NCBI GenBank assembly: GCA_021324455.1
Contig: JAJPJA010000061.1
Location: 1 to 56,907 of the forward strand
Length of the DNA stretch: 56,907 nt
DNA from: Pseudomonadota bacterium
GTDB lineage: Bacteria > Desulfobacterota > Binatia > Binatales > Binataceae
Direction: 5' to 3'
Numbering within the stretch: the first letter of the stretch is position 1; each line of letters opens with the position of its first letter. Made by a program: the position numbers and the translations under genes. The notes beneath the pieces are model-generated. The model saw only the letters and a list, made by a program, of their open reading frames with translations. It was not told the DNA's origin and did not search any database. Below are positions 44,670 through 54,014 of this stretch, piece after piece.

Positions 44670-45440
44670 TCACCGGATCACGGCGCCGGCGCTGGTGTGG
44701 ATGGTCTGGGCGGTGATCTGCCGGCTGCCGGGCAGGCACAGGAACACGATCGCCTCGGCGACGTCCTCGGGCTGGGAGGGCCGATGGAACAGGTTTTCCA
44801 GCGGGCCGCTGGATACCGCGCGCTGAAAGGTCTCCTCGCCGCCCAGCGCGCGCGTCATCCCGGTGATGGTGAAGCCGGGCGCGACCGCGTTGACGTTGAT
44901 GTCATACTGCGCCAGTTCGGCGGCCGCGCTGCGCGTCAACTGCACGATGGCGGCCTTGGAGCTGGCGTAGGCCGCCGGCGACTGACGCGCGCGGAAAGCG
45001 GAGCTGGAACTGATGTTCACGATGCGTCCGCCGCCGCCGCGTTCGACCATGTGCTGGGCGACGTGCTTCATCAGCAGCATCGGCGCCTTCAGATTCACCG
45101 TCTGGATGAGGTCCCAGTCCTCTTCGCTCATCTTCAGCAGCGGCTGCCCGCGCCCGGCGACTCCGGCGGCATTGACCAGGATGTCGATACGTCCGAGGTC
45201 GCGCAGGACCCGCTCCACCACCTCGGGAATCGCTTTAAGGTTGGTCAGATCGAACGGCACGGGCAAAGCGTTGCCGCCGGCGGCGCGTGCCTGCTGGGCC
45301 ACTTCTTTGATGCCCGCCTCATCGCGGTCCAGGATGGCGACGGCGGCGCCGGCTTTGAGCAATCCGCCGACCGTCGCGCGGCCGATACCCGAGGCGCCGC
45401 CGGTTACCAGCGCCACCTTGCCTGAAAGCACGTCGCTCAT
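44670..45440 (-). CDS. SDR family oxidoreductase
   Basis: This 256-residue classical short-chain dehydrogenase has TGGASGIGRA near residue 14, NAAG near 90, and SSSSAFRARQSP with the catalytic Ser. YASSK is the YxxxK pair, and INVNAVAPG follows. The C-terminus lacks the usual LDGG and reads ITAQTIHTSAGAVIR, as in some 3-oxoacyl-ACP or hydroxyacyl-CoA dehydrogenases. The substrate is unknown. It lies alone between rpoZ and the ROK-type gene on the opposite strand. Confidence 0.93.
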   Translation of the reverse strand: MSDVLSGKVALVTGGASGIGRATVGGLLKAGAAVAILDRDEAGIKEVAQQARAAGGNALPVPFDLTNLKAIPEVVERVLRDLGRIDILVNAAGVAGRGQPLLKMSEEDWDLIQTVNLKAPMLLMKHVAQHMVERGGGGRIVNISSSSAFRARQSPAAYASSKAAIVQLTRSAAAELAQYDINVNAVAPGFTITGMTRALGGEETFQRAVSSGPLENLFHRPSQPEDVAEAIVFLCLPGSRQITAQTIHTSAGAVIR

Positions 45441-45626
45441 GATGTTTCTCCTTGCGGCGATTTACCCACCACTTACGGATGCCGCGGGGATTTATCAAGG
45501 GCGCGCGCCATGCCGCGCCGCGCCCAACCGTTGGGCAACTAAATCCTTCACCGCGCGCGCTCGCACCCAGTACCATATCAGTTGTTTTGACCGATCAATT
45601 TTCGCAACCGCGCTTGAAGGAAAGCC

Positions 45627-46706
45627 ATGGCCGATAAACAGCTTGAAGAGGCACCTCCACTGAGCGGCCATGGCGCGATGCGGCTGGCCGCGGTTGACGT
45701 CGACGCTTACAACGCCGAATTGCGCGACGCCGAAGGCTTTATCGGCGACCGCGCCAGCAATCGCGCCTTCCGCGCCATCCTCGAGGATTATCGCGATCGG
45801 GTCCGCCACGACGGCGATGACCCGCTGGGAGACACGCCCACCGAGGAGATGAGCAAGAAGAAGATTGACAAGGTTCTGACCGAAGGCGACCCCGAAGCGG
45901 CGGGAGTCGTCCAGGGCGTGATCGAGGAATTCGCCCGGGAATTCGCCGCCGTCATCCGCCGCTTCATGAAACTGAAAAGCTGGCATGGTACCGAGCGGAT
46001 CTGGGTGGGAGGCGGCCTGCGCCAAAGCCGCGTCGGCGAACTGGCCATCGGCCGCACGGCGATCATTCTCAAGGCCGACGGCCATGGAATCGAAATCAAA
46101 CCGATTCATCATCATCCGGACGAAGCCGGGCTGCTGGGCACGCTGCATCTGGCGCCGTCATGGATCTTTCACGGTTTTAACTGCACGCTGTCGGTCGATA
46201 TCGGCGGATCGAATATCCGCGCCGGTATCATCGAGACCCGGCTCAAGGAGGCGCCCGATCTGTCCAAAGCCAGAATCTGGCAGAGCGAGCTGTGGCGCTA
46301 CGCCGAGGAAAAGGAAAAGCCCAAACGCGGCGAGGCGGTGGAGCGTTTGGCCGCGATGCTGCGCGGTCTGATCAAACGGGCCGAGAGCAAGGAGCTGCGC
46401 GTGGCGCCGTTTGTCGGAATCGGCTGTCCCGGACTGATCGCGGAAGACGGCTCGATCGAACGCGGCGGCCAGAATTTGCCCGGCAACTGGGAGAGCAAAA
46501 GTTTCAACCTGTCCCGCAGCCTGCGCGAATTGCTGCCCCGAATCGAGGGGCACGAAACCGCGATCGTGATGCATAACGACGCGGTCGTTCAGGGCCTCAG
46601 CGAGGTTCCTTTCACCCAGGACGTCAAACGTTGGGGCGTGATGACCATCGGGACCGGGCTGGGCAATGCCCGTTTCACCAACCGTCCGCCAGCCACGGAT
46701 AAATAG
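45627..46706 (+). CDS. ROK-type sugar kinase-like protein with circularly permuted domain order
   Basis: One intact frame of 359 residues. Motifs normally C-terminal in ROK kinases come first: the segment GFIGDRASNRAF near residue 38, the helix GDPEAAGVVQGVIEEFAREF near 90, IWVGGGL near 126, and the DEAGLLGTLHLAPS end at about 165-178. The ATP-binding phosphate-1 motif SVDIGGSNIRAGIIE then follows (about 189), then GIGCPGLI, the catalytic-base segment MHNDAVVQGL, and the phosphate-2 motif GTGLGNARFTN at the very end. The CXCGXXGCXE zinc motif of ROK is not seen. The substrate is unknown. This order is explained by circular permutation of an ASKHA fold. It lies divergent from the SDR. Confidence 0.8.
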   Translation: MADKQLEEAPPLSGHGAMRLAAVDVDAYNAELRDAEGFIGDRASNRAFRAILEDYRDRVRHDGDDPLGDTPTEEMSKKKIDKVLTEGDPEAAGVVQGVIEEFAREFAAVIRRFMKLKSWHGTERIWVGGGLRQSRVGELAIGRTAIILKADGHGIEIKPIHHHPDEAGLLGTLHLAPSWIFHGFNCTLSVDIGGSNIRAGIIETRLKEAPDLSKARIWQSELWRYAEEKEKPKRGEAVERLAAMLRGLIKRAESKELRVAPFVGIGCPGLIAEDGSIERGGQNLPGNWESKSFNLSRSLRELLPRIEGHETAIVMHNDAVVQGLSEVPFTQDVKRWGVMTIGTGLGNARFTNRPPATDK

Positions 46707-46712
46707 ACGCGC

Positions 46713-47957
46713 TCAGCGGCGCTGCGCCACCGTCGGATCCTGCGCGATGATGCCGCTGTCCAGCAGCGCCGCGATGCGCGCCTGGTCATAGCCCAGGCAC
46801 GACTGCAGAATTTCGCGGTTGTTTTCGCCCAACCTCGCGACCAGCGGATTGATGCGCGATGGCGTCTGCGACATATGGTAGGGCGCCTTCGGCAGCGGCA
46901 TCGGGCCGACGTTGGGAACCTCGATGGTTTCCATCGTGCCGCGCCCGGTGAATTGCGGATGGCGCACCGCCTCGCCAACGCTGAGCACCGGAGCGGCGAT
47001 CAGGCCATTGGCGCGAAAGAAGTCGACCGCCTCATCCCGCGTGCGGAACCTGCGATCGATCCATTCCTGTACGATTTCCGCCAGCACGTAGCGATTCGCC
47101 GACCGATCCGGCATCGTCAGGAAGCGCGGGTCCTCGCGCAACTGCGGCATCCCGATGATCTCCGTCAGATGCTCCCAGCGATGATTGAGCACAACCAGGA
47201 TCAAATAGCCGTCGCTGGCCTTGTAGAATCCGTGCGGCGAGTCGCCGTTGCGATGGCTGCCAAATGGCCGCGGCATTTCGGCGCCGTTGCTGAACAGCCA
47301 GCCGGCCAGCGAATTGTCATGCAGATGGAAAATCGATTCACTGAGCGACAGGTCGATATATTGGCCCACGCCTGATTTTTCGCGGTACAACAGCGCGGTG
47401 ACGATCGCTCCGTAAGCGCTGACGCCGGCGTTGCCGTCGGCCATGAACACGCCGGTGAACACCGGCGTACCGTCGGCGTTGCCGGTCATCGAAGTGATTC
47501 CGGACATCGCCTGCGCGATAGCGTCGGTGCCGGGGAAATTGGCCAGCGGTCCGGTCTGCCCGAAGGCCGATACGGAACACATGACCAGCCGCGGATTGGC
47601 CGCGCTCAGCTCCTCCCATCCGACGCCGTATTTGCGCACCAGCCCCGGGGTCAGGTTTTCTATGAACACGTCGAAATGCGGGATCAGGTCGCAGACCAGC
47701 GCGGCGCCTTCAGGGCGTTTGAGGTCGACGCACAGGCTGCGCTTGCCGCGATTGTAGAAAGCATGGATCGGATTGTAGCGCTGTTCGGCCTCCGCCGGCG
47801 GCATCGGTCCGCGGCTGTAATCGCCGCGCGGCGGCATCTCCAGTTTGACCACGTCGGCGCCCATATCGGCCATCATCCGGCCCGCCATCGGCCCGGCGAT
47901 GTAATTGGTCAGCTCCAGCACGCGTATTCCGGTCAGCGCCTGCAATTGATTGGGCAT
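46713..47957 (-). CDS. CaiB/BaiF CoA-transferase (family III)
   Basis: This 414-residue single-domain family III enzyme has TGIRVLELTNYIAGPMAGRM near the start, then ADVVKLE, FIENLTPGLVRKYGVG and SVSAFGQTGP. GVGQYIDLSLSESIF is the catalytic-acid region. Family members transfer CoA from one acyl-CoA to an acid via a mixed anhydride at an acidic residue. ATG 47957 has AGGAA about 7 nt upstream and is preferred to ATG 47963. It is followed by two LLM genes upstream on the same strand, suggesting a pathway unit. Confidence 0.92.
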   Translation of the reverse strand: MPNQLQALTGIRVLELTNYIAGPMAGRMMADMGADVVKLEMPPRGDYSRGPMPPAEAEQRYNPIHAFYNRGKRSLCVDLKRPEGAALVCDLIPHFDVFIENLTPGLVRKYGVGWEELSAANPRLVMCSVSAFGQTGPLANFPGTDAIAQAMSGITSMTGNADGTPVFTGVFMADGNAGVSAYGAIVTALLYREKSGVGQYIDLSLSESIFHLHDNSLAGWLFSNGAEMPRPFGSHRNGDSPHGFYKASDGYLILVVLNHRWEHLTEIIGMPQLREDPRFLTMPDRSANRYVLAEIVQEWIDRRFRTRDEAVDFFRANGLIAAPVLSVGEAVRHPQFTGRGTMETIEVPNVGPMPLPKAPYHMSQTPSRINPLVARLGENNREILQSCLGYDQARIAALLDSGIIAQDPTVAQRR

Positions 47958-47998
47958 CGGCATTTCCTTTCTTTGCCACGCTTGTGGGTTCGCGGTTG

Positions 47999-48874
47999 TC
48001 AAGCGAGATAGCGGCGCGCCAATGCGTTCAGCGCGGGATCGTCCTTTTGCGGAGCCCACAGGTTGAAGACCAGACGATGGGCGCCCGCGGCCTGGTAGGC
48101 ACGAATCGTAGCGCGCGGATCGCCGGTTTGAACGGGAAAGAAAATGGATATTTCCAGACGCTCGAAATCGCGTCCGGCGCGCGCGCACAGCTCGCGCAGC
48201 CGCTTCAAGTCCTGCGCCAGACGCTCAGGCGGGATCGCCAGCGGCGCCCATCCGTCGCCCAACGCGGCGGTATTTCTGAGCGCGCGCGTATAGTTGGGCG
48301 TGATACCGCCGGCGCCGATATGTATGGGCGGATGCGGTTTCTGACGCGGCTTGGGAAAGCATTTGACGGGCGGAAAGCGCACGAACTCGCCCTTGAAACT
48401 GGATTCATCCGCCGTCCACAGTTCCTTCATCGCGCGCAGGTATTCGCCCGTCACCTCCCAGCGGCGGCGGAAATCCACGCCCATGATTTGCGACACTTCG
48501 GGAATCCCGCCCGCGCCAACCCCAAACAACAATCGCCCGCCGCAGTAACAGTCCAGCGTGGCGACGGTCTTGGCCAGCGCAATCGGCTCATGCTCGGGCA
48601 CCAGGCAAATCCCGGTCGCGAGGCGGATGCGGGTGGTGGCGGCGGCGGCCGCGGTCAGCAGCACGAACGGGTCGGGGATGCGCGCGTACCAGTCGCCGGC
48701 CCGGTCCTGATACGCCTCTTCGCTGACGCTGGTTTGCGGCGGAGTGAAACCGGCGTTGATTATCGGATGCTCGGGCAGCCAGAACGACTCGAACCCCAGC
48801 TCCTCGCATCGGCGCGCGACAACCTCAGCCGGCGCGGTGTTCTCGTTTATATAAGCAAGGATTCCGATTTTCAC
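47999..48874 (-). CDS. LLM-class flavin/F420-dependent oxidoreductase (tandem copy 1)
   Basis: This 291-residue luciferase-like monooxygenase/dehydrogenase starts MKIGILAYINENTAPAEVVA and has IRLATGICLVPEHEPIALAK and GGRLLFGVGAGGIPEVSQIM, the cofactor-binding region of F420- or FMN-dependent members. It is closely related to the next gene upstream (48896), sharing the same order of motifs, so the two arose by tandem duplication. The gap between them is 21 nt. The substrate is unknown. Confidence 0.92.
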   Translation of the reverse strand: MKIGILAYINENTAPAEVVARRCEELGFESFWLPEHPIINAGFTPPQTSVSEEAYQDRAGDWYARIPDPFVLLTAAAAATTRIRLATGICLVPEHEPIALAKTVATLDCYCGGRLLFGVGAGGIPEVSQIMGVDFRRRWEVTGEYLRAMKELWTADESSFKGEFVRFPPVKCFPKPRQKPHPPIHIGAGGITPNYTRALRNTAALGDGWAPLAIPPERLAQDLKRLRELCARAGRDFERLEISIFFPVQTGDPRATIRAYQAAGAHRLVFNLWAPQKDDPALNALARRYLA

Positions 48875-48895
48875 TTGCTGCTGCCCGCAACCCGG

Positions 48896-49777
48896 TCATC
48901 CGCGGACGTAGCGGCGGGCCACGTCCTTCAGTCCCGTTTCGGTAAGCTGCGGCGCGAACAGAGTGAACACCAGCCGATGCGCGCCGGCCTCTTGGTAGGC
49001 GCGGATAGTGTCTTGCGGCGTGCCCGATTCGATCGGCATGAAGATGGTGATTTCGATCCGGCTGAAGTCGCGGCCGGCGTTGGCGCACAGCTCTTTTAAC
49101 GCAGCGAGATCCTGCTTCAACTGTATGGGCGCAACGGCGACCGGCGCCCATCCGTCGCCCAACGCGGCGGTGTCTCTCAGCGCGCGGGCCGAACTGGGCC
49201 CGATACCGCCGGCACCGATATGAATCGGCGGATGCGGCTTCTGCAGCGGCTTGGGGAGCGATTTCAGCAGCGGAAAGCGGACGAACTCGCCCTCGAATTG
49301 CGATTCGGCTCTGGTCCACAGCTCCTTCATCGCGCGGATATACTCGCGCGTCATCACCCAGCGGCGGCGGAAGTCAACGCCCATCGCCTCCGACTCCTCG
49401 CGGATTCCACCGGCGCCGATCCCGAATTGAAAACGTCCGCCGGAGAACAGATCGAGCGTCGCGATGGTCTTGGCCAGCGTGATCGGCTCATGCTCCGGCA
49501 CCAGGCATACGCCGGTGCCCAGCTTGATGCGTTTGGTCGCCGCCGCCACCGCCATCAGGGTGATGAAGGGGTCCGGGATGCGCGTATACCACTCGGGCAC
49601 CTGCTGATTTTCGAACACGCGGCCGCTGACGCTGCTTTCCGGCGGCCGTGTCGCGATCGGCATTACCGGATGCTCGGGCAGCCAGATCGACTCGAATCCC
49701 AACTCTTCGCACAGCCGTCCGATGACATCGGGCGGCTGCGTACTCTCGTCGATAAATGCTCCGATACCGATCTTCAT
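48896..49777 (-). CDS. LLM-class flavin/F420-dependent oxidoreductase (tandem copy 2)
   Basis: This 293-residue protein begins MKIGIGAFIDESTQPPDVIG and shares LCEELGFES, WLPEHP, ATLDLFSGGRFQFGIGAGGI and RRWVMTREYIRAMKELW with the neighbouring copy at 47999-48874. Divergence is spread along the chain, which indicates an old duplication with likely different substrates. A ribosome site GGGG lies about 6 nt before ATG 49777. The CoA-transferase and EthD genes on either side suggest an acyl-CoA-linked degradation unit. Confidence 0.92.
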   Translation of the reverse strand: MKIGIGAFIDESTQPPDVIGRLCEELGFESIWLPEHPVMPIATRPPESSVSGRVFENQQVPEWYTRIPDPFITLMAVAAATKRIKLGTGVCLVPEHEPITLAKTIATLDLFSGGRFQFGIGAGGIREESEAMGVDFRRRWVMTREYIRAMKELWTRAESQFEGEFVRFPLLKSLPKPLQKPHPPIHIGAGGIGPSSARALRDTAALGDGWAPVAVAPIQLKQDLAALKELCANAGRDFSRIEITIFMPIESGTPQDTIRAYQEAGAHRLVFTLFAPQLTETGLKDVARRYVRG

Positions 49778-49949
49778 CTAATCCCCCTGCCGAGTTGATG
49801 CGGCTGCAGTTTTGTTCCGATGCAGAAGTGTATCCGGGTCTATTTTGCGACCAAGTCGGCTTCGAGCTTGGACACGAATGACGGCAGTCCGGATTTTTCA
49901 CGCGCGGGGACGCGGACCCTGGCATTTCCCGCTGTCACCGCTGCGATGA

Positions 49950-50627
49950 TCATTTCGGCCAGATGACCAGGTGTTCGCGGGCCCAGAAGCTGGTGTAGGT
50001 GCCGATAAAATTGCCCGCATCCGCTTTGCCCACGCGCGCGTATTCCTCGGACGCGTCGGCGCGGCGCGCCGCCTCTTCGTCGTCAAACCAGATGTGCGCG
50101 CATCCGTCCCAGCGCGGCTCCGCCACCGCATAGGCCAGCGCGACCGTGGGGCATTGTACATAGCGCCGGATACCCGCGAATCGCGACGCCATCGGCGCGT
50201 GCACTTCGGCCCAGTAGCGGTTGAAGTCGGCCACCGTCATGCCGGGCCGGCGCTTGAGCAGCACCATGCACTTGACCATCCCGGGCTTGCGCTCGCTGTC
50301 CACGATCACGCGGTCTTCAGTGAGCAGAAACTCGGCGCTGCCCGGATCGATGAAGTTGCGCTCGTCGGCCAGCATCTTCGGATACGCCGCCGAATCGCGC
50401 ATCGCCAGCACGTCCTCAACGCTGTCATACCACGACTCGGCGCATCCATGGTAAATCGCGTCGCCCTCGGGCTGGGCAATGCGATGGCTTTGGAGGTAGC
50501 GCCGGATTTGCGGCACCGGATCGGTGACGGCGCGGACGTGGCGCTTGCGCCAGTAAGTGAAAAACTCGTCCAGCGGCATTCCGGACTGTTTGGCTATGAA
50601 ATAATGCGAATGAATCATGGCGGCCAT
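49950..50627 (-). CDS. EthD domain protein (two alpha/beta-barrel repeats)
   Basis: About 225 residues with two copies of the dimeric alpha/beta barrel EthD motif. The first has FFTYWRKRHVRAVTDPVPQI near residue 22 and the second has FNRYWAEVHAPMASRFAGIR near 135. EthD proteins occur with ether- and polyketide-degrading or flavin monooxygenase systems and usually act as helper or isomerase. ATG 50627 or the ATG at 50618 could be the start; neither has a good ribosome site. It is next to the ACAD10/11-like kinase, divergently. Confidence 0.88.
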   Translation of the reverse strand: MAAMIHSHYFIAKQSGMPLDEFFTYWRKRHVRAVTDPVPQIRRYLQSHRIAQPEGDAIYHGCAESWYDSVEDVLAMRDSAAYPKMLADERNFIDPGSAEFLLTEDRVIVDSERKPGMVKCMVLLKRRPGMTVADFNRYWAEVHAPMASRFAGIRRYVQCPTVALAYAVAEPRWDGCAHIWFDDEEAARRADASEEYARVGKADAGNFIGTYTSFWAREHLVIWPK

Positions 50628-50737
50628 TGCAACGGTCCGATGTGTGCAGGGTTTAGTACCATGCCGCTGCGGGAGCGTCCAGCATCGATCATTGAGCGCA
50701 ATCGGCTAATATTCGGGGCAGGGTGGAGGCTTAGCGA

Positions 50738-51796
50738 ATGGCGAATGAACCGGCGGGCGTAAGTCTGATCGAGGAGCGGCACAAGCTCGATCTGGAGTCG
50801 CTGGCGCGATGGATGAGGCTCAATGTCGACGATTTCCGCGGCGCGCTGACGGCCCGGCAATTCGGCGTGGGCCAGTCCAATCCCACCTATCTGCTCGAGG
50901 CGGGCGGACGCCGCTACGTGCTGCGCCGCAAGCCTCCCGGCATCCTGCTGCCCTCGGCGCACGCGGTCGATCGGGAGTACCGCATTATGCGGGCGCTGGA
51001 GCATAGCGGGGTTCCGGTGCCGCGCACGCTGGCCCTATGCACCGACGACAGCGTTATCGGCACGATGTTCTTTGTGATGGAGTACGTCGAGGGGCGGATG
51101 TATCCGGATACCAGGATGCCCGGCGCCAGTGCCGCGGATCGGGCCGCGATGTACGACGCGATCAATGACGCCGCCGCGCGCCTGCACCAGGTGGATTACG
51201 CGGCGCTGGGCTTGTCCGATTACGGCAAGCCGGGGAATTTCTTCGTCCGCCAGATCGATCGCTTCACGCGCCAGTATCGCGCCGCCGAAATGGAAAAAAT
51301 CGAGGCCATGGATCGCCTGATCGAGGCGCTGCCGCATTGTCTCCCCGCCACCGAGGAGACCGCCATCTTTCACGGCGATTTCAAGATGGACAACATGATC
51401 TTCCATCCCACCGAGCCGCGCGTGCGGGCGGTGCTGGACTGGGAGTTGTCGACCCTGGGCGATCCGCGCGCCGACTTCGCCTACACCACGATGATCTGGC
51501 GGCTGACGCCGGAAGAATACCGGCTCGGGATCGGGGGGCTGGACCGCCAGGGGATCGGAATTCCCACCGAGGCGCAATATCTGGAGGCCTACTGCCGCCG
51601 CACTGGACGCAGCGGAATCGAACACTGGGATTTCTTTATCGTGTTCAACCTCTTCCGGCTGGCGTCGATACTGCAGGGCATCATGGTGCGCGCGATCAAG
51701 GGCAACGCGTCCAGCGCGCTGGCCAGCGAATACGGCGGCCGCGCCCGCGGCATCGCGGAAATCGGCTGGCGCGAGTTGCAGAAGATGCGCGGCTAG
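50738..51796 (+). CDS. Phosphotransferase family protein (APH/ACAD10-11-like kinase)
   Basis: This 352-residue protein has the aminoglycoside-phosphotransferase-like fold. [14 protein letters not shown] and YVLRRKPPG form the nucleotide loop and ATP-site Lys. The catalytic loop is [14 protein letters not shown] and the metal-binding Asp is in [17 protein letters not shown]. It closely follows the layout of the kinase domains of ACAD10/ACAD11, which phosphorylate 4-hydroxyacyl-CoAs so that an acyl-CoA dehydrogenase can eliminate phosphate. An acyl-CoA dehydrogenase is encoded 0.9 kb away (52731, opposite strand), supporting this role. Confidence 0.92.
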   Translation: MANEPAGVSLIEERHKLDLESLARWMRLNVDDFRGALTARQFGVGQSNPTYLLEAGGRRYVLRRKPPGILLPSAHAVDREYRIMRALEHSGVPVPRTLALCTDDSVIGTMFFVMEYVEGRMYPDTRMPGASAADRAAMYDAINDAAARLHQVDYAALGLSDYGKPGNFFVRQIDRFTRQYRAAEMEKIEAMDRLIEALPHCLPATEETAIFHGDFKMDNMIFHPTEPRVRAVLDWELSTLGDPRADFAYTTMIWRLTPEEYRLGIGGLDRQGIGIPTEAQYLEAYCRRTGRSGIEHWDFFIVFNLFRLASILQGIMVRAIKGNASSALASEYGGRARGIAEIGWRELQKMRG

Positions 51797-51824
51797 CTCG
51801 CTGGCCGCCGCGCCTGCGCAATCT

Positions 51825-52715
51825 TCACTCGAACTTGAACACCTTCAGCACGTTTTCCCGCAGATAGCCGCGGCGCGCTTCGTCATGCAGCGGGACTTCC
51901 CAGCCTTCGCGGGCGCAGCGTTCCAGCGACACCAGCGGATGGTCGCTGGCCCACATCAGGCGGTCGGGACCGCGCTTGTTGGCGAGGTTCCACAACTCGG
52001 CCGGGACGTATTTGGGCGCCCAGGCCGACGTGATCAGGTAGAAGTTGCGATGCTTTTGCAGCAGCGCCGCGATCTCGTTGATCCACGGATGCCCCAGGTG
52101 GCATCCGACGACCGTCAGTTCTGGAAAGGCCAGCAGCACCTCGTCCAGCGCCATCGGATGCTGGTGCAGGCCGGGACGCAGCGGTCCGGGCACGCCGACG
52201 TTGATCTTGATCGGCAGCCCCAGCTCCACGCATTTGGCGTAGATCGGATAATAGCAGGCGTGATTGGGCGGCAGGCCGACCAGCGCCGGCATGATCCAGG
52301 CCGAGCGGAAGCCGAACTCCTTTACCGCGCGCTCCAGCCATCGCACCGCGCGCATCATGCCCGTGGGATCGAGCCCGAAGCAGGTGTGGAAGCGTCCCGG
52401 ATGCTGCTGAACCATCTCGGCCACGCGCACGCATACCTTCTCATAAGTTTCATCCGGGATGTTCTGTCCGACCGAATAGGGACTCGGCGGCAGGCGCATC
52501 ACACCGGCCGTGAGTACGCCCTTTTCCACGCCGGCGGCGTCCATGTCGCGCACCAGGTCGTCGACGGTAAAGCCATGTCGAACCTGCTCGCCGGGCTTGA
52601 ACCATTTTTCAATGTTGGGGTCGATCTGCCGCACCAGTTTTTTTCCGGCCAGCGGGGGCACCTGCAAAAACGCGTCGACCAGTTTGTATGGGGCTGATTT
52701 GAGGTCGGGCATCAT
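51825..52715 (-). CDS. Amidohydrolase-2 family protein
   Basis: This 296-residue PF04909-type protein has VVGCHLGHPWINE in the middle and LMWASDHPLVS near residue 265 as metal and catalytic motifs. The N-terminal HxH-like motif is not obvious, so some metal ligands may be absent. The overall barrel order suits decarboxylase or hydrolase members. It is 15 nt downstream of the acyl-CoA dehydrogenase gene and convergent with the kinase gene. It is smaller than, and distinct from, the family member at 5584-6798. Confidence 0.87.
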   Translation of the reverse strand: MMPDLKSAPYKLVDAFLQVPPLAGKKLVRQIDPNIEKWFKPGEQVRHGFTVDDLVRDMDAAGVEKGVLTAGVMRLPPSPYSVGQNIPDETYEKVCVRVAEMVQQHPGRFHTCFGLDPTGMMRAVRWLERAVKEFGFRSAWIMPALVGLPPNHACYYPIYAKCVELGLPIKINVGVPGPLRPGLHQHPMALDEVLLAFPELTVVGCHLGHPWINEIAALLQKHRNFYLITSAWAPKYVPAELWNLANKRGPDRLMWASDHPLVSLERCAREGWEVPLHDEARRGYLRENVLKVFKFE

Positions 52716-52730
52716 AATTCTCCGTTTCGG

Positions 52731-53909
52731 TTAGCGCGGGAGTTTGAGGACGCGTTCGCCGATGATGTTGTGCTGGATTTGATTGCTGCCGCCGGCGATG
52801 GTGCCGCCGCGCGCGGTGATCGCCCGTTCCAGCCATTTGCCGCCATCGACCGCGAATGGCTCGCCGCGGCTCAGTTGGGCATAGGGTCCCAGCACTTCCA
52901 TCGCGAACATCTGGATGCGCAGGTTCAACTCGGTGCCGGCCAGTTTCAACACGGAACTCTCCGGCCCGGGGGGCTGGCGTTTAAGGCGCCGCGTGATGCC
53001 GCGGAAGGCGTTGTACTTGATCGCCTCCGCTTCGCACATGAACGCCGCGATCTGCTGGCGCACCGCGCTGTCCTCCCACGCGGGCCGGCCGTTGATCTGC
53101 ACCTCCCGCGCCATCCGGGCGAGGTCGCGAACCAGGTTTGGATATTGGCGGCCGCCGAAGTTGCGCTCGAACGCCAGCGTGGTCGTGGCCACGCGCCAGC
53201 CTTCGTTCTTCTTGCCGACGAGGTTTTCTTTGGGCACCCTGACGTTTTCGAAAAACACCTGGTTGAAACTCACCTGGCCGTTGATCTCGACCATCGGACG
53301 CGTGGTCAGGCCGGGCGTTTTCATGTCGACCAGGATGTAGGACAGGCCGCGGCTGCCGGGCTGTTTGGGGTCGGTGCGGCACAGCAGGAACATCCAATCC
53401 GTGCGATGCGCCTGAGAGGTCCAGATCTTCGAGCCGTTGACGACAAAGTAATCGCCTTCTTCGATCGCCATCGTGCGCAGCGCGGTCAGATCGGAGCCGG
53501 CGTTGGGTTCGGAGTAGCCCTGGCACCAGGTTTCCTCGCCGGAGAGAATTTTGGGAATGAAGCGTTTCTTCTGCGCCTCGGTGCCCCATTGGATAAGCGT
53601 GGGGCCGGCCAGGGCCACGCCGGCGCCGATATAGGGAAGATGGGCGTTGAAGCGGGCCAGTTCCTCATGAAACACCACCGCCTGCATCACGTCGGCGTCG
53701 CGGCCGCCGTATTCGCGCGGCCATGCGATCCCGATCCATCCGCCGGAATGCAGTTTGCGATACCAGGCCTTGCGCTCTTCCCATTCCTCGTCGCTGGCTA
53801 CGGTGATGGTGTCGTAGGGCGGATGCTTATGTCTGGGGGCGTTGACTTCGAGCCAGGCGCGAATCTCCTTGCGGAATTCTTCGGCTTGGGGCGGATACTT
53901 GAAATCCAC
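52731..53909 (-). CDS. Acyl-CoA dehydrogenase family protein
   Basis: This 392-residue FAD flavoprotein has the family signature QGYSEPNAGSDLTALRT near residue 135, the FAD-binding KIWTSQAHRTDW and the C-terminal GGSNQIQHNIIGERVL. The position of the catalytic Glu is not clear from motifs alone. GTG 53909 is used because GAGGAG stands about 6 nt upstream and because VDFKYPPQAEEFR begins the typical N-terminal helix; the earlier in-frame ATG at 53996 gives an Arg-rich extension not seen in the family. Together with the kinase at 50738 it suggests a 4-hydroxyacyl-CoA type degradation route (inference). Confidence 0.93.
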   Translation of the reverse strand: MDFKYPPQAEEFRKEIRAWLEVNAPRHKHPPYDTITVASDEEWEERKAWYRKLHSGGWIGIAWPREYGGRDADVMQAVVFHEELARFNAHLPYIGAGVALAGPTLIQWGTEAQKKRFIPKILSGEETWCQGYSEPNAGSDLTALRTMAIEEGDYFVVNGSKIWTSQAHRTDWMFLLCRTDPKQPGSRGLSYILVDMKTPGLTTRPMVEINGQVSFNQVFFENVRVPKENLVGKKNEGWRVATTTLAFERNFGGRQYPNLVRDLARMAREVQINGRPAWEDSAVRQQIAAFMCEAEAIKYNAFRGITRRLKRQPPGPESSVLKLAGTELNLRIQMFAMEVLGPYAQLSRGEPFAVDGGKWLERAITARGGTIAGGSNQIQHNIIGERVLKLPR

Positions 53910-54014
53910 GATCTCTCCTCGCTTTCGCGGCGCAACACGGCATCGCCGCCCGGCTGCGCCCAAGCGGAATGTTAGTGCTTCGGCGGCGGCGCGCAAGAGC
54001 GCATCGGCGCGGAT

